64,000 bases of DNA from an uncultured Rhodospirillales bacterium (GTDB lineage: Bacteria; Pseudomonadota; Alphaproteobacteria; Acetobacterales; Acetobacteraceae): positions 30,077 to 94,076 of the forward strand of contig CAIJTR010000036.1 in NCBI GenBank assembly GCA_903823665.1, in the 5' to 3' direction. The notes under the pieces were generated by a model that saw only the letters and a program-made list of their open reading frames with translations, was not told where the DNA came from and searched no databases. Of this stretch, positions 8,655 through 17,397 are shown in pieces (position 1 is the stretch's first letter; the number at the start of each line of letters is the position of its first letter). Made by a program: the position numbers and the translations under genes.

Positions 8655-10079
8655 ATGCTCGCCACCAGCCCGGCCTTTAAGGAAAACGCCTCGCGTGCGA
8701 TGGCCGATCCTGGCCTGCAAAAGGCGCTTGCCCGCACGCGCCCACAGAACCCCGCTAAGCGCGCCGCCGCGGTGGCCGGGCTGCCTGAGTTTGAGCAACT
8801 GCGCGATATTGGTAGGGACATCAAAAACCACACGCTGGCCCATCTGGATTTCTATCTGGAAGAGTGGGAAGCCAACGTCCTCGCCTCCGGTGGCCATGTG
8901 CATTGGTGCAGCACCGCCGATGACGCGCGCGCGGCTGTGCTAAAAATCTGCCAGGCGGCCGGAGCCCGGACGGTCACCAAGGGCAAGTCCATGGTGTCCG
9001 AAGAACTGGCAATCAACGACCATTTGGAAAAGCACGGCATCAAGCCGATCGAGACTGATCTTGGCGAATACATCCTCCAGATCCGCAACGAAGCACCGAG
9101 CCACATCATCGGCCCAGCGTTTCACCTCAACCGTGAGGATTGGGAGGAGAGTTTCCGCGCAGTGCACACGCATCTGCCGAAGGACCGGGTGTTCGCGGAG
9201 AAGAAGGATATTCAGGCTGAGGCCCGCACCCTGCTGCGGGACAAGTTCCTGGCCGCCGACGTTGGAATCACCGGCGCAAATTTCCTGATCGCCGAGACCG
9301 GGTCGAGCGTGATTGTGACCAACGAAGGGAATGGTGACCTCACGCAAACTATTCCGCGCGTACACATCGCTCTCGCCACGATTGAGAAGATCGTACCGAC
9401 ACTGGAAGATGCGACGAGCCTACTGCGACTGCTGGCACGCTCGGCAACCGGTCAGGATTTCTCGGTCTACACCACGTTTTCGACTGGCGGGCGACGTCCG
9501 GGTGATCTCGACGGTCCCGAGGAATACCACGTTGTCATCGTCGATAACGGTCGCTCGGCGATGATCGGCACCGAGTTCCAGGACATGCTGCGCTGCATTC
9601 GTTGTGCCGCCTGCATGAATCATTGCCCGGTTTATCAAACCGTGGGTGGCCATGCCTATGGCTGGGTCTATCCGGGGCCGATGGGCTCGGTGCTGACGCC
9701 CACACTGATCGGTGTGGACAAGGCGGGTCATCTGCCGAACGCTTCGACCTTCTGTGGCAAATGCGAGAGCGTCTGCCCGGTCAAAATTCCATTGCCGAAG
9801 ATGATGCGGCATTGGCGAGAGCGGGAGTTTGAGCGGCATTTGTCACCCGCAACAACGCGCACGAACCTCGCTGTCTGGGCCTGGGTTGCGCGCCGCCCTC
9901 AACTCTATCGGCTTGCAACGGGAATGGCCGCGCGACTGCTGAAGCTTGTAGGCGGCAGCAAGGGGCGCATTGCTTCGCTGCCGTTTGCTGGCAGTTGGAC
10001 CAAAACCCGTGACCTCCCGGCACCCGAGGGCGAGACGTTCTTCACGCGCTATGCCCGTATGCAGCGAGATGAAGCATGA
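8655..10079 (+). CDS. lutB: Lactate utilization protein B, LUD-domain iron-sulphur protein
   Basis: Start at ATG 8655, preceded by GGAG; a GTG at 8646 is less well placed. The product is 474 residues. It has an N-terminal LUD domain (about 60-290, with ITGANFLIAETGSSVIVTNE) and a C-terminal ferredoxin-like part with two 4Fe-4S motifs, CIRCAACMNHCPVY and CGKCESVCPVKIPL. LutB/LldF carries electrons in the three-part lactate oxidase. Its stop overlaps the lutC start (ATGA), so the pair is coupled. Confidence 0.95.
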   Translation: MLATSPAFKENASRAMADPGLQKALARTRPQNPAKRAAAVAGLPEFEQLRDIGRDIKNHTLAHLDFYLEEWEANVLASGGHVHWCSTADDARAAVLKICQAAGARTVTKGKSMVSEELAINDHLEKHGIKPIETDLGEYILQIRNEAPSHIIGPAFHLNREDWEESFRAVHTHLPKDRVFAEKKDIQAEARTLLRDKFLAADVGITGANFLIAETGSSVIVTNEGNGDLTQTIPRVHIALATIEKIVPTLEDATSLLRLLARSATGQDFSVYTTFSTGGRRPGDLDGPEEYHVVIVDNGRSAMIGTEFQDMLRCIRCAACMNHCPVYQTVGGHAYGWVYPGPMGSVLTPTLIGVDKAGHLPNASTFCGKCESVCPVKIPLPKMMRHWREREFERHLSPATTRTNLAVWAWVARRPQLYRLATGMAARLLKLVGGSKGRIASLPFAGSWTKTRDLPAPEGETFFTRYARMQRDEA

Positions 10080-10774
10080 GCCGGGACGCTATTTTTGGTG
10101 CAATCCGCCGTGGTCTGCGCCGTGGAGCCTTGCCGGAAGACCAAGCCATGGGCTTGCGCGCGCGACTAATTGCGCACCCGCGTCACCTGATTCCTGCACG
10201 TTCGCGGGTATCGCGGCCTGAACAGGTGGCACTGTTCCTTCGCAATCTTGAGAAGGAATTTGCGACCTATATCCGCGTTCCGAACACCCATGAGGTTCCA
10301 GGCGTGGTGGCAGATTATCTGGCGGCGCAGAACCTTCCGACTTCGCTGGTGATGGCACCGCACCCAGAATTGCAGAACATCCCCTGGGTTGAACGGCCGT
10401 TGCTGCAACTTCGCGAAGGACGAGCTTCACCGGACGATTTGGTCTCAATTCAGCACTGCTATCTCGCAGTGGCAGAGACCGGCACCTTGATGCTACCCGC
10501 CACGGCTGAGCGGCCAACAACGTTAAACCTGCTGTGTGATACTGAAATCGTCATTCTGCGCAGTACCCGCATCGTTGGCGCGTATGAAGAGGGCTGGGAT
10601 TTGCTGCGAGCTGAGCATCAGAACAGTGGCAAGGTTGGGTTCATGCCGCGTAACGTGATGCTCGTCACCGGGCCATCGCGTTCGGCAGATATTGAAAGCA
10701 CGCTGGAACTCGGAGCCCACGGCCCGCGCCGCCTGCACGTTGTGCTAATCGACGACGACGAAACGGCGCTCTGA
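10076..10774 (+). CDS. lutC: Lactate utilization protein C, LUD-domain protein
   Basis: 232 residues starting at ATG 10076 inside the lutB stop. The LUD fold is recognised from VSIQHCYLAVAETGTLMLPA and RSADIESTLELGAHGPRRLH, as in LutC/LldG/YkgG. It completes the lactate-oxidation complex. The next gene (smr) starts two bases after its stop. No dedicated lactate permease or LldR-type regulator is visible in the operon. Confidence 0.93.
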   Translation: MSRDAIFGAIRRGLRRGALPEDQAMGLRARLIAHPRHLIPARSRVSRPEQVALFLRNLEKEFATYIRVPNTHEVPGVVADYLAAQNLPTSLVMAPHPELQNIPWVERPLLQLREGRASPDDLVSIQHCYLAVAETGTLMLPATAERPTTLNLLCDTEIVILRSTRIVGAYEEGWDLLRAEHQNSGKVGFMPRNVMLVTGPSRSADIESTLELGAHGPRRLHVVLIDDDETAL

Positions 10775-10775
10775 T

Positions 10776-11318
10776 GTGGCAGTACGTAGGCGAGGCAAGC
10801 TAAGCGAGGCTGACGTTCAGGATTGGGCGCTGTTTGCACAACAGCTGCGCCCATTGCCGGGACGAGTGGTGCCAGCTTTGCCATTACCGGCACCACCACA
10901 AGTCGCCGAGCTCAATGCAAAACCTGATCCCGTCAACCAGCCGATCAAACAGCCAACGACGTCTACCTGGCCACACTATTTGCAGGTTGGCAGTGCTCCA
11001 GGTGGGCTCGATAAATCGTCGTGGAACAAGTTCCGCACCGGCAAACTCGGGGCGGTGCGGACACTTGATTTGCATGGCCGCACCGCCCAGCGCGCCTATC
11101 ATGCGCTGCACAGCTTTTTACTCGCAGCCCATGCAGATCAGGTGCGCTGTGTGGAGGTGATCACCGGTCGTGGCTCGGGTGAGACCGGGGGCGTAATCCG
11201 TCGGGAGCTTCCGCTATGGCTCAATCTGCCGACGCTACGCCCGCTTGTGTTGGCAGCATCACATCCGCATCCGGCCAACCCCGGGTCGGTCCGGCTGCTT
11301 TTGCGGAAACCGAAATGA
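10776..11318 (+). CDS. Smr/MutS2-type domain protein
   Basis: 180 residues from GTG 10776. The C-terminal half is a Smr domain: LDLHGRTAQRAYHAL carries the DxH motif, and ITGRGSGETGGVIRREL carries the TGxG motif. Stand-alone Smr proteins cut or bind branched DNA or RNA; the exact role of this alphaproteobacterial type is unsettled. The N-terminal 80 residues are Pro-rich and probably disordered. In many alphaproteobacteria smr follows mltA directly, whereas here five genes lie between. The stop overlaps the next start (ATGA). Confidence 0.9.
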   Translation: MAVRRRGKLSEADVQDWALFAQQLRPLPGRVVPALPLPAPPQVAELNAKPDPVNQPIKQPTTSTWPHYLQVGSAPGGLDKSSWNKFRTGKLGAVRTLDLHGRTAQRAYHALHSFLLAAHADQVRCVEVITGRGSGETGGVIRRELPLWLNLPTLRPLVLAASHPHPANPGSVRLLLRKPK

Positions 11319-11716
11319 CCCCCTTTGGCGCGCGCTTGCGGCAATGGCGAGACAAGCTTGGCATCACCCAGGCGGAACTGGCTGACCGGTTACAGGTCTC
11401 TGCTGCTTACCTGTCGGCTTTGGAGCATGGCAAGCGCGGGGCACCTAGTACCGGGCTGGTGCACCAGATCTGTGCGGAGTTGGGTCTCATCTGGGACGCA
11501 TCGGAGGAATTGCTGGCTCTGGCCCGGCTGTCCAATCCGCGCATCGTCGTCAACACCGCGGGCCTCTCGCCGCAACAAACGGCTCTCGCCAATCGCATCG
11601 CGCAAACCATTGCCAAACTGTCTCCGGAGACCGTTGACACCCTGATTGCAGTACTCGACGGTGCATCGAGGGCTAGCAAACCCCGCGTCAGACGCGCCGC
11701 CGGCCGCCACCCCTGA
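11315..11716 (+). CDS. XRE-family helix-turn-helix regulator
   Basis: Start chosen at ATG 11315, overlapping the smr stop as ATGA; the 5' extension to 11216 lies inside smr and is not convincing. The product is 133 residues. The HTH_3 domain spans about 1-65 (LRQWRDKLGITQAELADRL, SAAYLSALEHGKRGAPS). The C-terminal part (IAQTIAKLSPETVDTLIAVLDG) looks like a short dimerisation helix. This regulator commonly follows smr in alphaproteobacteria. The target is unknown. It ends the plus-strand run that began with the Tim44-like gene. Confidence 0.88.
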   Translation: MTPFGARLRQWRDKLGITQAELADRLQVSAAYLSALEHGKRGAPSTGLVHQICAELGLIWDASEELLALARLSNPRIVVNTAGLSPQQTALANRIAQTIAKLSPETVDTLIAVLDGASRASKPRVRRAAGRHP

Positions 11717-11751
11717 TCGCGGCTCAACACGTCACACCGCGGCGAACCAAT

Positions 11752-12438
11752 TTATAGCAAAGTAGCGTCCTGGGTCTGGGCAGCGAGCTTTACTGTTTGC
11801 GTCAGGATCAGCAACACTGGCACGCCTAACGACGTCGCTGTGGTTAAATTTGCCAAACGGAGCTTGCTGGGCGTGAGCTCATGCCGGCCCAACGCAACCA
11901 CGATGACAAGTGCTGTCCACCACGTGGCTGACGCCACCAACACACACCCCGCGAGGCAGATGACTGCCACCCACGTGGCCGCACCCAGATCCAGTGCGTG
12001 TGGTGTGACCGCGGCAAAGCCAAGCAGTGCCGACGGACCGCTCAATGTCCAAAACAAACCAACACTGTAGGACGCGATCAATGAGGTTTTTTTATTTTCA
12101 CTGCCCTCTGTCCGAGCTGGAATAGTGGGTGCCGGGTGCCGTGCAATTTTGACCGCCAGATAAATCAGGAACATAGCGCAGATCGGCTGTAATCTGATGC
12201 CGATCATTGGTGCTGTGTTGGTGACGTTGATCACAACATCTGCGCGGGGGGCCGCGAGCAACGCATACACTGTGTGAACCGTAGCTGCGCCGTAACTTGT
12301 GGCCACCCCAACAGCAGCTCCGCTTGCGATGGTTCTTGCAATACAAAGGGCAGCGGTCGGTCAGATCGGTGCAGCGATGGCGAGCCCCAAGGCAGCCCAG
12401 CGGAAAAAAATGGGTATTTCCGATGTCTCGACATTCAT
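11752..12438 (-). pseudogene. LysE/RhtB-family exporter, interrupted by one in-frame TGA
   Basis: Read from ATG 12438, the minus strand gives MNVETSEIPIFFRWAALGLAIAAPI, then TGA at 12363-12361. It continues in the same frame as PTAALCIARTIASGAAVGVA and onwards to a stop at 11752. LysE-family proteins have a glycine where the TGA lies (PxGP near the end of the first helix), so a single GGA-to-TGA change explains it. About 228 codons, with several hydrophobic segments downstream, match the family. The downstream piece could start at GTG 12306 but would lack the first helix. The gene is probably inactive, barring a sequencing error. It is convergent with the XRE gene. Confidence 0.75.
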
Positions 12439-12714
12439 AGTGCGATTGCCAGTGTATGCACACCAACTCTCAAGAAGTGAGCTGACAATCGTTTGCGCTT
12501 CGTGTTTTTCACACTGAAATTCCTTTGATCTCATAAATTTCATGCATGGCCCGCTGATGGAGACCCGGCCACTACAAACATGACAATTAAATATCCAATA
12601 TTAGCGTCTTCTACGTTCAGCCAGAAAACAATGAATTGAATATTGCAATACGATCATCAATCCGTGAAGGAACCCACTACAGCCCCTCGTGCACCTTGAA
12701 ACCTGTTGTGCATG

Positions 12715-13329
12715 TTAATTTATTAACACGCCGTGCTGCCGCAGAAACCCGAAAAGCGGCAATAACGGCAAGCCAAGGATGGCGGAGTGTTCACCTTCTA
12801 TTTTGTCGAAAAGATGCACCCCTTGGCCTTCGAGGCGATACGCGCCCACCGTTTGCGTGAGTGCCGTGCCCTCAGCCTCAAGGTACTCAGCCAAAAACGC
12901 CTCGGAAAAACGACGCATGGTGAGCTTTGGTTGGGCGACGTGATGCCACAGCCTCTGTTCACCGGTCTGACAAATGACGGCAGTGACGAGTGTATGGGTC
13001 TGTCCACGAAGTGCCAGCAGATGTGTGCGGGCCTCGTTGAGATCGGCGGGCTTATCAAACCAACGATCATTGCACACAAGGATCTGATCACAACCGATCA
13101 CCACAGCGTCAGGGTTGCTGCGGGCGATACGGAGTGATTTCATTTCTGCCAGCAACAGCGCTGTGGCTGCCACTTCCATTCCCTCAGCACGGGCGGACCG
13201 TTTAATCTCGTCCTCATCCACGCCGGATGTTCGAGCCTCGAATAGAATGCCAGCTTGCGCCAATAGGCTCTGCCGCGATGACGACGCGCTGGCCAGTATC
13301 AACGGGGGGGTTGATACCTGAAAGCTCAC
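12715..13329 (-). CDS. maf: Maf family nucleotide pyrophosphatase
   Basis: 204 residues. The N-terminal [18 protein letters not shown] is the Maf signature, followed by [23 protein letters not shown] and [18 protein letters not shown]. Maf proteins hydrolyse non-canonical nucleoside triphosphates to monophosphates and affect septation when overproduced. The start overlaps the stop of the upstream PEP-synthase regulator gene (13326-13329). This pairing is a standard alphaproteobacterial gene order near the replication origin. Confidence 0.93.
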   Translation of the reverse strand: MSFQVSTPPLILASASSSRQSLLAQAGILFEARTSGVDEDEIKRSARAEGMEVAATALLLAEMKSLRIARSNPDAVVIGCDQILVCNDRWFDKPADLNEARTHLLALRGQTHTLVTAVICQTGEQRLWHHVAQPKLTMRRFSEAFLAEYLEAEGTALTQTVGAYRLEGQGVHLFDKIEGEHSAILGLPLLPLFGFLRQHGVLIN

Positions 13330-14189
13330 GACACCGGGCTTTCTACTTTGCGCCTGCGCTCATGCCACGCTTGCATCAACGTGATGATGGTGGCTGCCGT
13401 CTCTTCAATCGAGCGCCTGGTGACATCGATCACCGGCCAGCCGCGCTGAGTGCAAAGCCGTCTTGCCCATAAAAGTTCGGATTTGACCGCTTCATGGTCC
13501 ACGTAAATACCGGAATCTTGTCGAACGGTCCCAGCGGTTGGCCCAGCACCGATCAGCTTCAACCGGTGCCGGCGAATTTCGATCAACGCCTCTGGATCAA
13601 GCGTCAAGCCGATAACAGGGCATACCGGGTTCTCTAGCCCCGGTGGATCTTGTGTTCCAGGTACAAGGGGAATGTTCGCGGCCTTGATGCCTCTGTTCGC
13701 AAGATAGAAGGAGGTGGGTGTTTTTGAGGATCGCGACACACCGACGAGGACGACATCCGCCTCCGCAATTCCTGCCTGCGCCTGTCCGTCATCGTGAGCC
13801 AAAACATAGTGCATGGCGTCGATGCGACGGAAATAATCAGCATCAAGCACGTATTGCCGTCCCGGCCGGGCCGCGGCCTTCTCACCCAGATGCTCCTGAA
13901 ACATCGAAATCACCGGGTCGAGCACGTTGACCACGGCCACATCAAATCGCTGGCATGCGCTTTCGAGCTCGGCGCGCAATCCCTTATCGACCAACGTGGA
14001 CAAAACCGGGCCGGGCTCTGCCTCGATACCCTCGATTACCCGATGTAGCTGGAACCGGGTCCGGATTAGGCTCCAACGATGGTACAGGATTGACGCGTGT
14101 TCGAACTGCGACACCGTGGCGCGGGTGATCGAATTCAGCGTCTCGCCGGTGGCGTCAGACACTAGATGGAGGTTGATGCGGTTCGACAT
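13326..14189 (-). CDS. PEP synthase regulatory protein (kinase/pyrophosphorylase, DUF299)
   Basis: 287 residues. It begins [20 protein letters not shown], and a P-loop-like [15 protein letters not shown] follows around 150-165; both are diagnostic of the PPSR family. These enzymes phosphorylate phosphoenolpyruvate synthase (or PPDK) with ADP and reverse the reaction with phosphate. Transcription runs away from the candidate origin at 14190-14499. The RP001-hemE junction described for Caulobacter and Rickettsia origins involves a gene next to hemE in this position; I infer equivalence from context. Confidence 0.92.
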   Translation of the reverse strand: MSNRINLHLVSDATGETLNSITRATVSQFEHASILYHRWSLIRTRFQLHRVIEGIEAEPGPVLSTLVDKGLRAELESACQRFDVAVVNVLDPVISMFQEHLGEKAAARPGRQYVLDADYFRRIDAMHYVLAHDDGQAQAGIAEADVVLVGVSRSSKTPTSFYLANRGIKAANIPLVPGTQDPPGLENPVCPVIGLTLDPEALIEIRRHRLKLIGAGPTAGTVRQDSGIYVDHEAVKSELLWARRLCTQRGWPVIDVTRRSIEETAATIITLMQAWHERRRKVESPVS

Positions 14190-14499
14190 GGTCTGAGGAT
14201 AGCGGGGATAAGTTGTCAGTTCATCCCCTCATATGACGCGATTTTTTGCGACCGGGGATAACCTATCACCGAGGGCGTACCTGGGATGAAATTTCACAAG
14301 ATTTGTGCAACTGGGGGATGATGCGATAAAACGTCGCAACAGCAATATGTTAGCGCTGCCAGTGCATGTGGAAAAAGGTGATGATCACTTTCACCAGCGC
14401 CGGTACCCCGTGATCCACAGGCAACAACTAAGACTTCAACAAGACTCTTATCTTTTTATCATTGATAAGAAGATAAGCCGGACGAGGACCAGAGGGACG
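14190..14499. other. Candidate chromosomal replication origin (oriC) between PPSR gene and hemE
   Basis: This 310-base gap separates divergent genes. It contains TGATCCACA (14411-14419), which matches the Caulobacter origin G-box form. TGTGGAAAA (14367-14375) is a consensus DnaA box on the other strand (TTTTCCACA). GGGGATAA is repeated at 14204-14211 and 14254-14261, with related TCATCCCC at 14221-14228. An AT-rich, hairpin-forming block lies at about 14440-14478, next to a GACTC (GANTC) site at 14443-14447. The flanks (maf and PPSR on one side, hemE-hemH-rho on the other) match origins described in Caulobacter and Rickettsia. Origin function is inferred. The same gap must also hold both divergent promoters. 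Confidence 0.6.
14447..14477. repeat. AT-rich inverted repeat upstream of hemE (14-bp arms)
   Basis: Bases 14447-14460 (CTTATCTTTTTATC) pair with 14464-14477 (GATAAGAAGATAAG) around an ATT loop, with one G-T wobble. It lies 22 bases upstream of the hemE start and has no trailing T-run, so it is not an ordinary terminator. It could be the unwinding element of the candidate origin or a structured hemE leader. Confidence 0.6.
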
Positions 14500-15546
14500 A
14501 TGACCAAGAAGATTTTGCGGGTGCTGAATGGTGAAGCTGTCTGGCCGCCGCCGGTATGGCTGATGCGTCAGGCTGGCCGGTTCCTGCCGGAATATCGCGC
14601 CGTGCGTGCCACCACGGCTGGCTTCATGGATCTTTGCACCACGCCGGAGAAGGCCGCTGAGGTCACTCTGCAGCCAGTGCGCCGGTTTGGCATGGACGCC
14701 GCCATCTTGTTCAGTGACATCCTCGTGTTGCCGTGGGCGCTGGGTCAAAAGCTGGAATTTGCGGAAGGGGAAGGACCCATCCTACCGCCAATTCGTGATG
14801 CGGCGGGCGTGGAAGCACTCGATACCGCCGGCGTGCGAAATGCCATCAAGCCGATCCTGGAAACCGTCCGCTTGGTCCGCGCAGCTTTGGATGAGCGGGA
14901 GCGGGAAGGCGAGGGACAGGCAACTCTGATTGGGTTCGCCGGGAGCCCGTTCACAGTGGCCTGCTACATGGTCGAAGGCGGTGGCTCCAAGGAATTTGCC
15001 CATGTCCGAGCGATGGCGCATGGCGAGCCGGAGTTGTTCGGAGCCCTGATGGAAAAGCTGATCACTTCGACGATCACCTATCTTTCGGCCCAGATTCTGG
15101 CGGGTGCTGAAGCGGTGATGCTGTTCGACAGCTGGTCCGGCATCTTGTCGCCGCATTTGTTCCGGCTTCACGTCATCGAAGCAACGGCACGGATTGTAAC
15201 CGCTTTGCGCTCGCGGTTTCCCGGCGTTCCCGTCATCGGCTTCCCGCGTTTGGCTGGCATGATGCTGGGTGAGTATGCGGCTCGCACGGGCGTGCAGGGT
15301 GTGGCGATCGATACCTCGGCTGAGCCCAGCTATGCGGCCGCGATGATCCCGACCGCGATGGCGTTGCAGGGCAATCTTGATCCGTTGGCACTGGTGGCCG
15401 GTGGGGACGCGCTGACGCGCGAGGCGGACTCAATTTTGCAGGCGCTGAAGGGGCGGCCGCATATCTTCAACCTTGGCCACGGCATTCTGCCACACACGCC
15501 GCCGGATCATGTGGCTCAACTGATCGCACAGATCAGAGCAGCTTGA
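14500..15546 (+). CDS. hemE: Uroporphyrinogen decarboxylase
   Basis: Start at ATG 14500, preceded by GAGGGACG; the in-frame extension to 14305 would cross the hairpin and origin-like sequence and is rejected. The product is 348 residues. WLMRQAGRFLPEYRAVR at the N-terminus and IGFAGSPFTVACYMVEGGG in the middle are HemE signatures; HNLGHGILPHTPPDHV-like sequence (FNLGHGILPHTPPDHV) closes it. It converts uroporphyrinogen III to coproporphyrinogen III in haem synthesis. It begins a haem cluster with hemH and hemJ. Confidence 0.97.
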   Translation: MTKKILRVLNGEAVWPPPVWLMRQAGRFLPEYRAVRATTAGFMDLCTTPEKAAEVTLQPVRRFGMDAAILFSDILVLPWALGQKLEFAEGEGPILPPIRDAAGVEALDTAGVRNAIKPILETVRLVRAALDEREREGEGQATLIGFAGSPFTVACYMVEGGGSKEFAHVRAMAHGEPELFGALMEKLITSTITYLSAQILAGAEAVMLFDSWSGILSPHLFRLHVIEATARIVTALRSRFPGVPVIGFPRLAGMMLGEYAARTGVQGVAIDTSAEPSYAAAMIPTAMALQGNLDPLALVAGGDALTREADSILQALKGRPHIFNLGHGILPHTPPDHVAQLIAQIRAA

Positions 15547-15556
15547 CGGAGCCCGA

Positions 15557-16705
15557 TTGTTGGCCACCTCTGACGCTATGAACAAATCTGCGACAACGCC
15601 AAAGACGGCCATTGTGCTGATGAACCTGGGTGGACCGGACAAGATGTCCTCGGTCTACCCGTTCCTGCTCAACCTGTTCCTCGATCCGGCGATTTTGCGC
15701 GTTCCGTTTTTCATCCGGCCGCTACTGGCGCGGATCATTGCGTTCGCGCGCAAGAAGCCCGCCAGTGAGAATTACAAGCTGCTCGGCGGCAAGTCGCCGC
15801 TGCTTGAGCTGACCGAGGAGCAAGCGCAGGCGCTTGAAGCGGCGCTGTCGGACAGCAACGTGAAGTGCTTCATCGCCATGCGCTATTGGCATCCGTTCAG
15901 CGATGAGGCGGCGGCTGCAGTGAAGGCGTGGAACCCGGATGAGGTTGTGCTGCTGCCACTCTATCCACAGCATTCCACGACCACGACCGGGAGCTCGTTT
16001 ACCGCCTGGCGCGAAGCTGCGGCAAAGGTTGGGCTGATCAAGCCAACGCGCTCGATCTGCTGCTATCATTCCGATCCGGGGTTCGTGGCTTCGACCGCCG
16101 CCATCGTGCGGGAGAGCTATGAGAAGGCACGTGCCGAGCTAGATCCAGCCATCCCTCTACGTGTTCTGTTTTCAGCGCATGGCCTGCCTGAGAGCATCGT
16201 CAAAGCGGGTGATCCATACCAGCATCAGGTTGAGCGCACGACGCAGGCCGTTCTGCGGCAGATGAATTTGCCTGATCTCGACACGCTGGTGTGCTACCAG
16301 TCTCGTGCCACCCCGCAGAAATGGATCGGGCCTTCGACAGAGGACGAGATCGAGCGTGCTGGGCATGAGAAGGTAGCGTTGCTCATTGTGCCAATCGCCT
16401 TCGTGTCTGAGCATTCCGAGACATTGGTAGAACTCGACATCGAATACCGCGAAGTGGCCGAGCACGCCGGCGTGCCCGCCTATTTTCGCACGCCAACACA
16501 GAACTGCGATCCAGGGTTTATCGCATCGCTGGCCGATCTTGTCCGTCGGAGCCTCGGTCGGCCCACTGGGTTGTGCAGCTTTGCCGGCAGCCGCACCTGC
16601 TACAAGCCACACAGCGATTGCCCGCATGCCCGCGCAGGTGCGCCAGCACCACCGGGACCTGACGCGGTGACAGCAGAGCCGACGAAGCTGCCGAGAGCTG
16701 CGTGA
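15557..16705 (+). CDS. hemH: Ferrochelatase
   Basis: Start at TTG 15557, which has GGAG six bases upstream; ATG 15578 is possible but has no clear ribosome site. The product is 382 residues. Motifs include VLMNLGGPD, LYPQHSTTTTGSS, FSAHGLPESIVKAGDPY and IAFVSEHSETLVELDIEY. It inserts ferrous iron into protoporphyrin IX at the membrane. The last 60 residues carry three cysteines (LCSF, RTCYK, SDCPHA) and a Pro-rich tail. Some microbial ferrochelatases bind a 2Fe-2S cluster through such cysteines, but that is only possible here. Confidence 0.96.
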   Translation: MLATSDAMNKSATTPKTAIVLMNLGGPDKMSSVYPFLLNLFLDPAILRVPFFIRPLLARIIAFARKKPASENYKLLGGKSPLLELTEEQAQALEAALSDSNVKCFIAMRYWHPFSDEAAAAVKAWNPDEVVLLPLYPQHSTTTTGSSFTAWREAAAKVGLIKPTRSICCYHSDPGFVASTAAIVRESYEKARAELDPAIPLRVLFSAHGLPESIVKAGDPYQHQVERTTQAVLRQMNLPDLDTLVCYQSRATPQKWIGPSTEDEIERAGHEKVALLIVPIAFVSEHSETLVELDIEYREVAEHAGVPAYFRTPTQNCDPGFIASLADLVRRSLGRPTGLCSFAGSRTCYKPHSDCPHARAGAPAPPGPDAVTAEPTKLPRAA

Positions 16706-17394
16706 CACCTCAGAAATTGCTGGTAAGGCGCACCGAAAAGCTGCGGCTGGTGATTTTCGATTGCGATGGCGTGCTGATCGACAGCGAGGGCATCGCAAAT
16801 CGGATCGTCGCCCGTCGGCTGTCTGAAATCGGCTGGCCGATGACACCGGATGAAGCCGATCGGCTGTTCCTCGGCATGACGCTGAACGACATGACGCCGA
16901 TGATTGAGGCTAAAACCGGCAAAAAAGTTCCTTCGCACTGGGCCGATGAACTTCGTGCCGAGTTTGTGAGCGTCCTGGGCGATGAGGTGATCGCTATCAA
17001 CGGTGCCGTTGAAGCGCTCGACGGTGTGTCATCTTTGGGCCTGCCCTGGCGTGTGGCCTCAAATTCATCACACGATGAAATGCGAGTGAAATTCGCGCGT
17101 GTTGGTTTCACGGAACGCGTATATGGCCGTGTGCACAGCCACCGCGACGTGGCACGTGGCAAACCGGCACCAGACCTGTTTTTGGCAACAGCCACAGCTG
17201 AGGGTGTGTTACCTGCGAGCTGCATCGTCATTGAAGACAGTGTGACAGGTGCGAAGGCTGCAGCAGCGGCCGGTATGGACTGTCTTGCCTACGTGCCGCA
17301 TGGTGACGGTGCCGCATTACGCGCTGTCGGCGCCGTGCCGTTTCACTCCATGTATGAATTACCGGGCCTATTGGCCCTCGCAGCAAGAGGCTGA
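16702..17394 (+). CDS. HAD-superfamily phosphatase (subfamily IA)
   Basis: 230 residues from GTG 16702, overlapping the hemH stop as GTGA. HAD motif I is VIFDCDGVLIDSE, motif II is near RVASNSSHDEM, the lysine is in GKPAPDLF and motif III is CIVIEDSVTGAKAA. This pattern fits phosphoglycolate phosphatase-like or beta-phosphoglucomutase-like enzymes. The substrate is not predictable. Its place between hemH and hemJ suggests co-transcription, not a proven haem role. Confidence 0.9.
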   Translation: MTPQKLLVRRTEKLRLVIFDCDGVLIDSEGIANRIVARRLSEIGWPMTPDEADRLFLGMTLNDMTPMIEAKTGKKVPSHWADELRAEFVSVLGDEVIAINGAVEALDGVSSLGLPWRVASNSSHDEMRVKFARVGFTERVYGRVHSHRDVARGKPAPDLFLATATAEGVLPASCIVIEDSVTGAKAAAAAGMDCLAYVPHGDGAALRAVGAVPFHSMYELPGLLALAARG

Positions 17395-17397
17395 TTT

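Noticed and set aside
12361..12363. TGA in the LysE gene read as selenocysteine or tryptophan
   Set aside because: The family has glycine here, TGA ends many genes in the window, and no selenocysteine element was apparent.
14305..14499. Extension of hemE upstream
   Set aside because: It crosses DnaA-box-like sites and a hairpin and has no homologous character; ATG 14500 has a good ribosome site.
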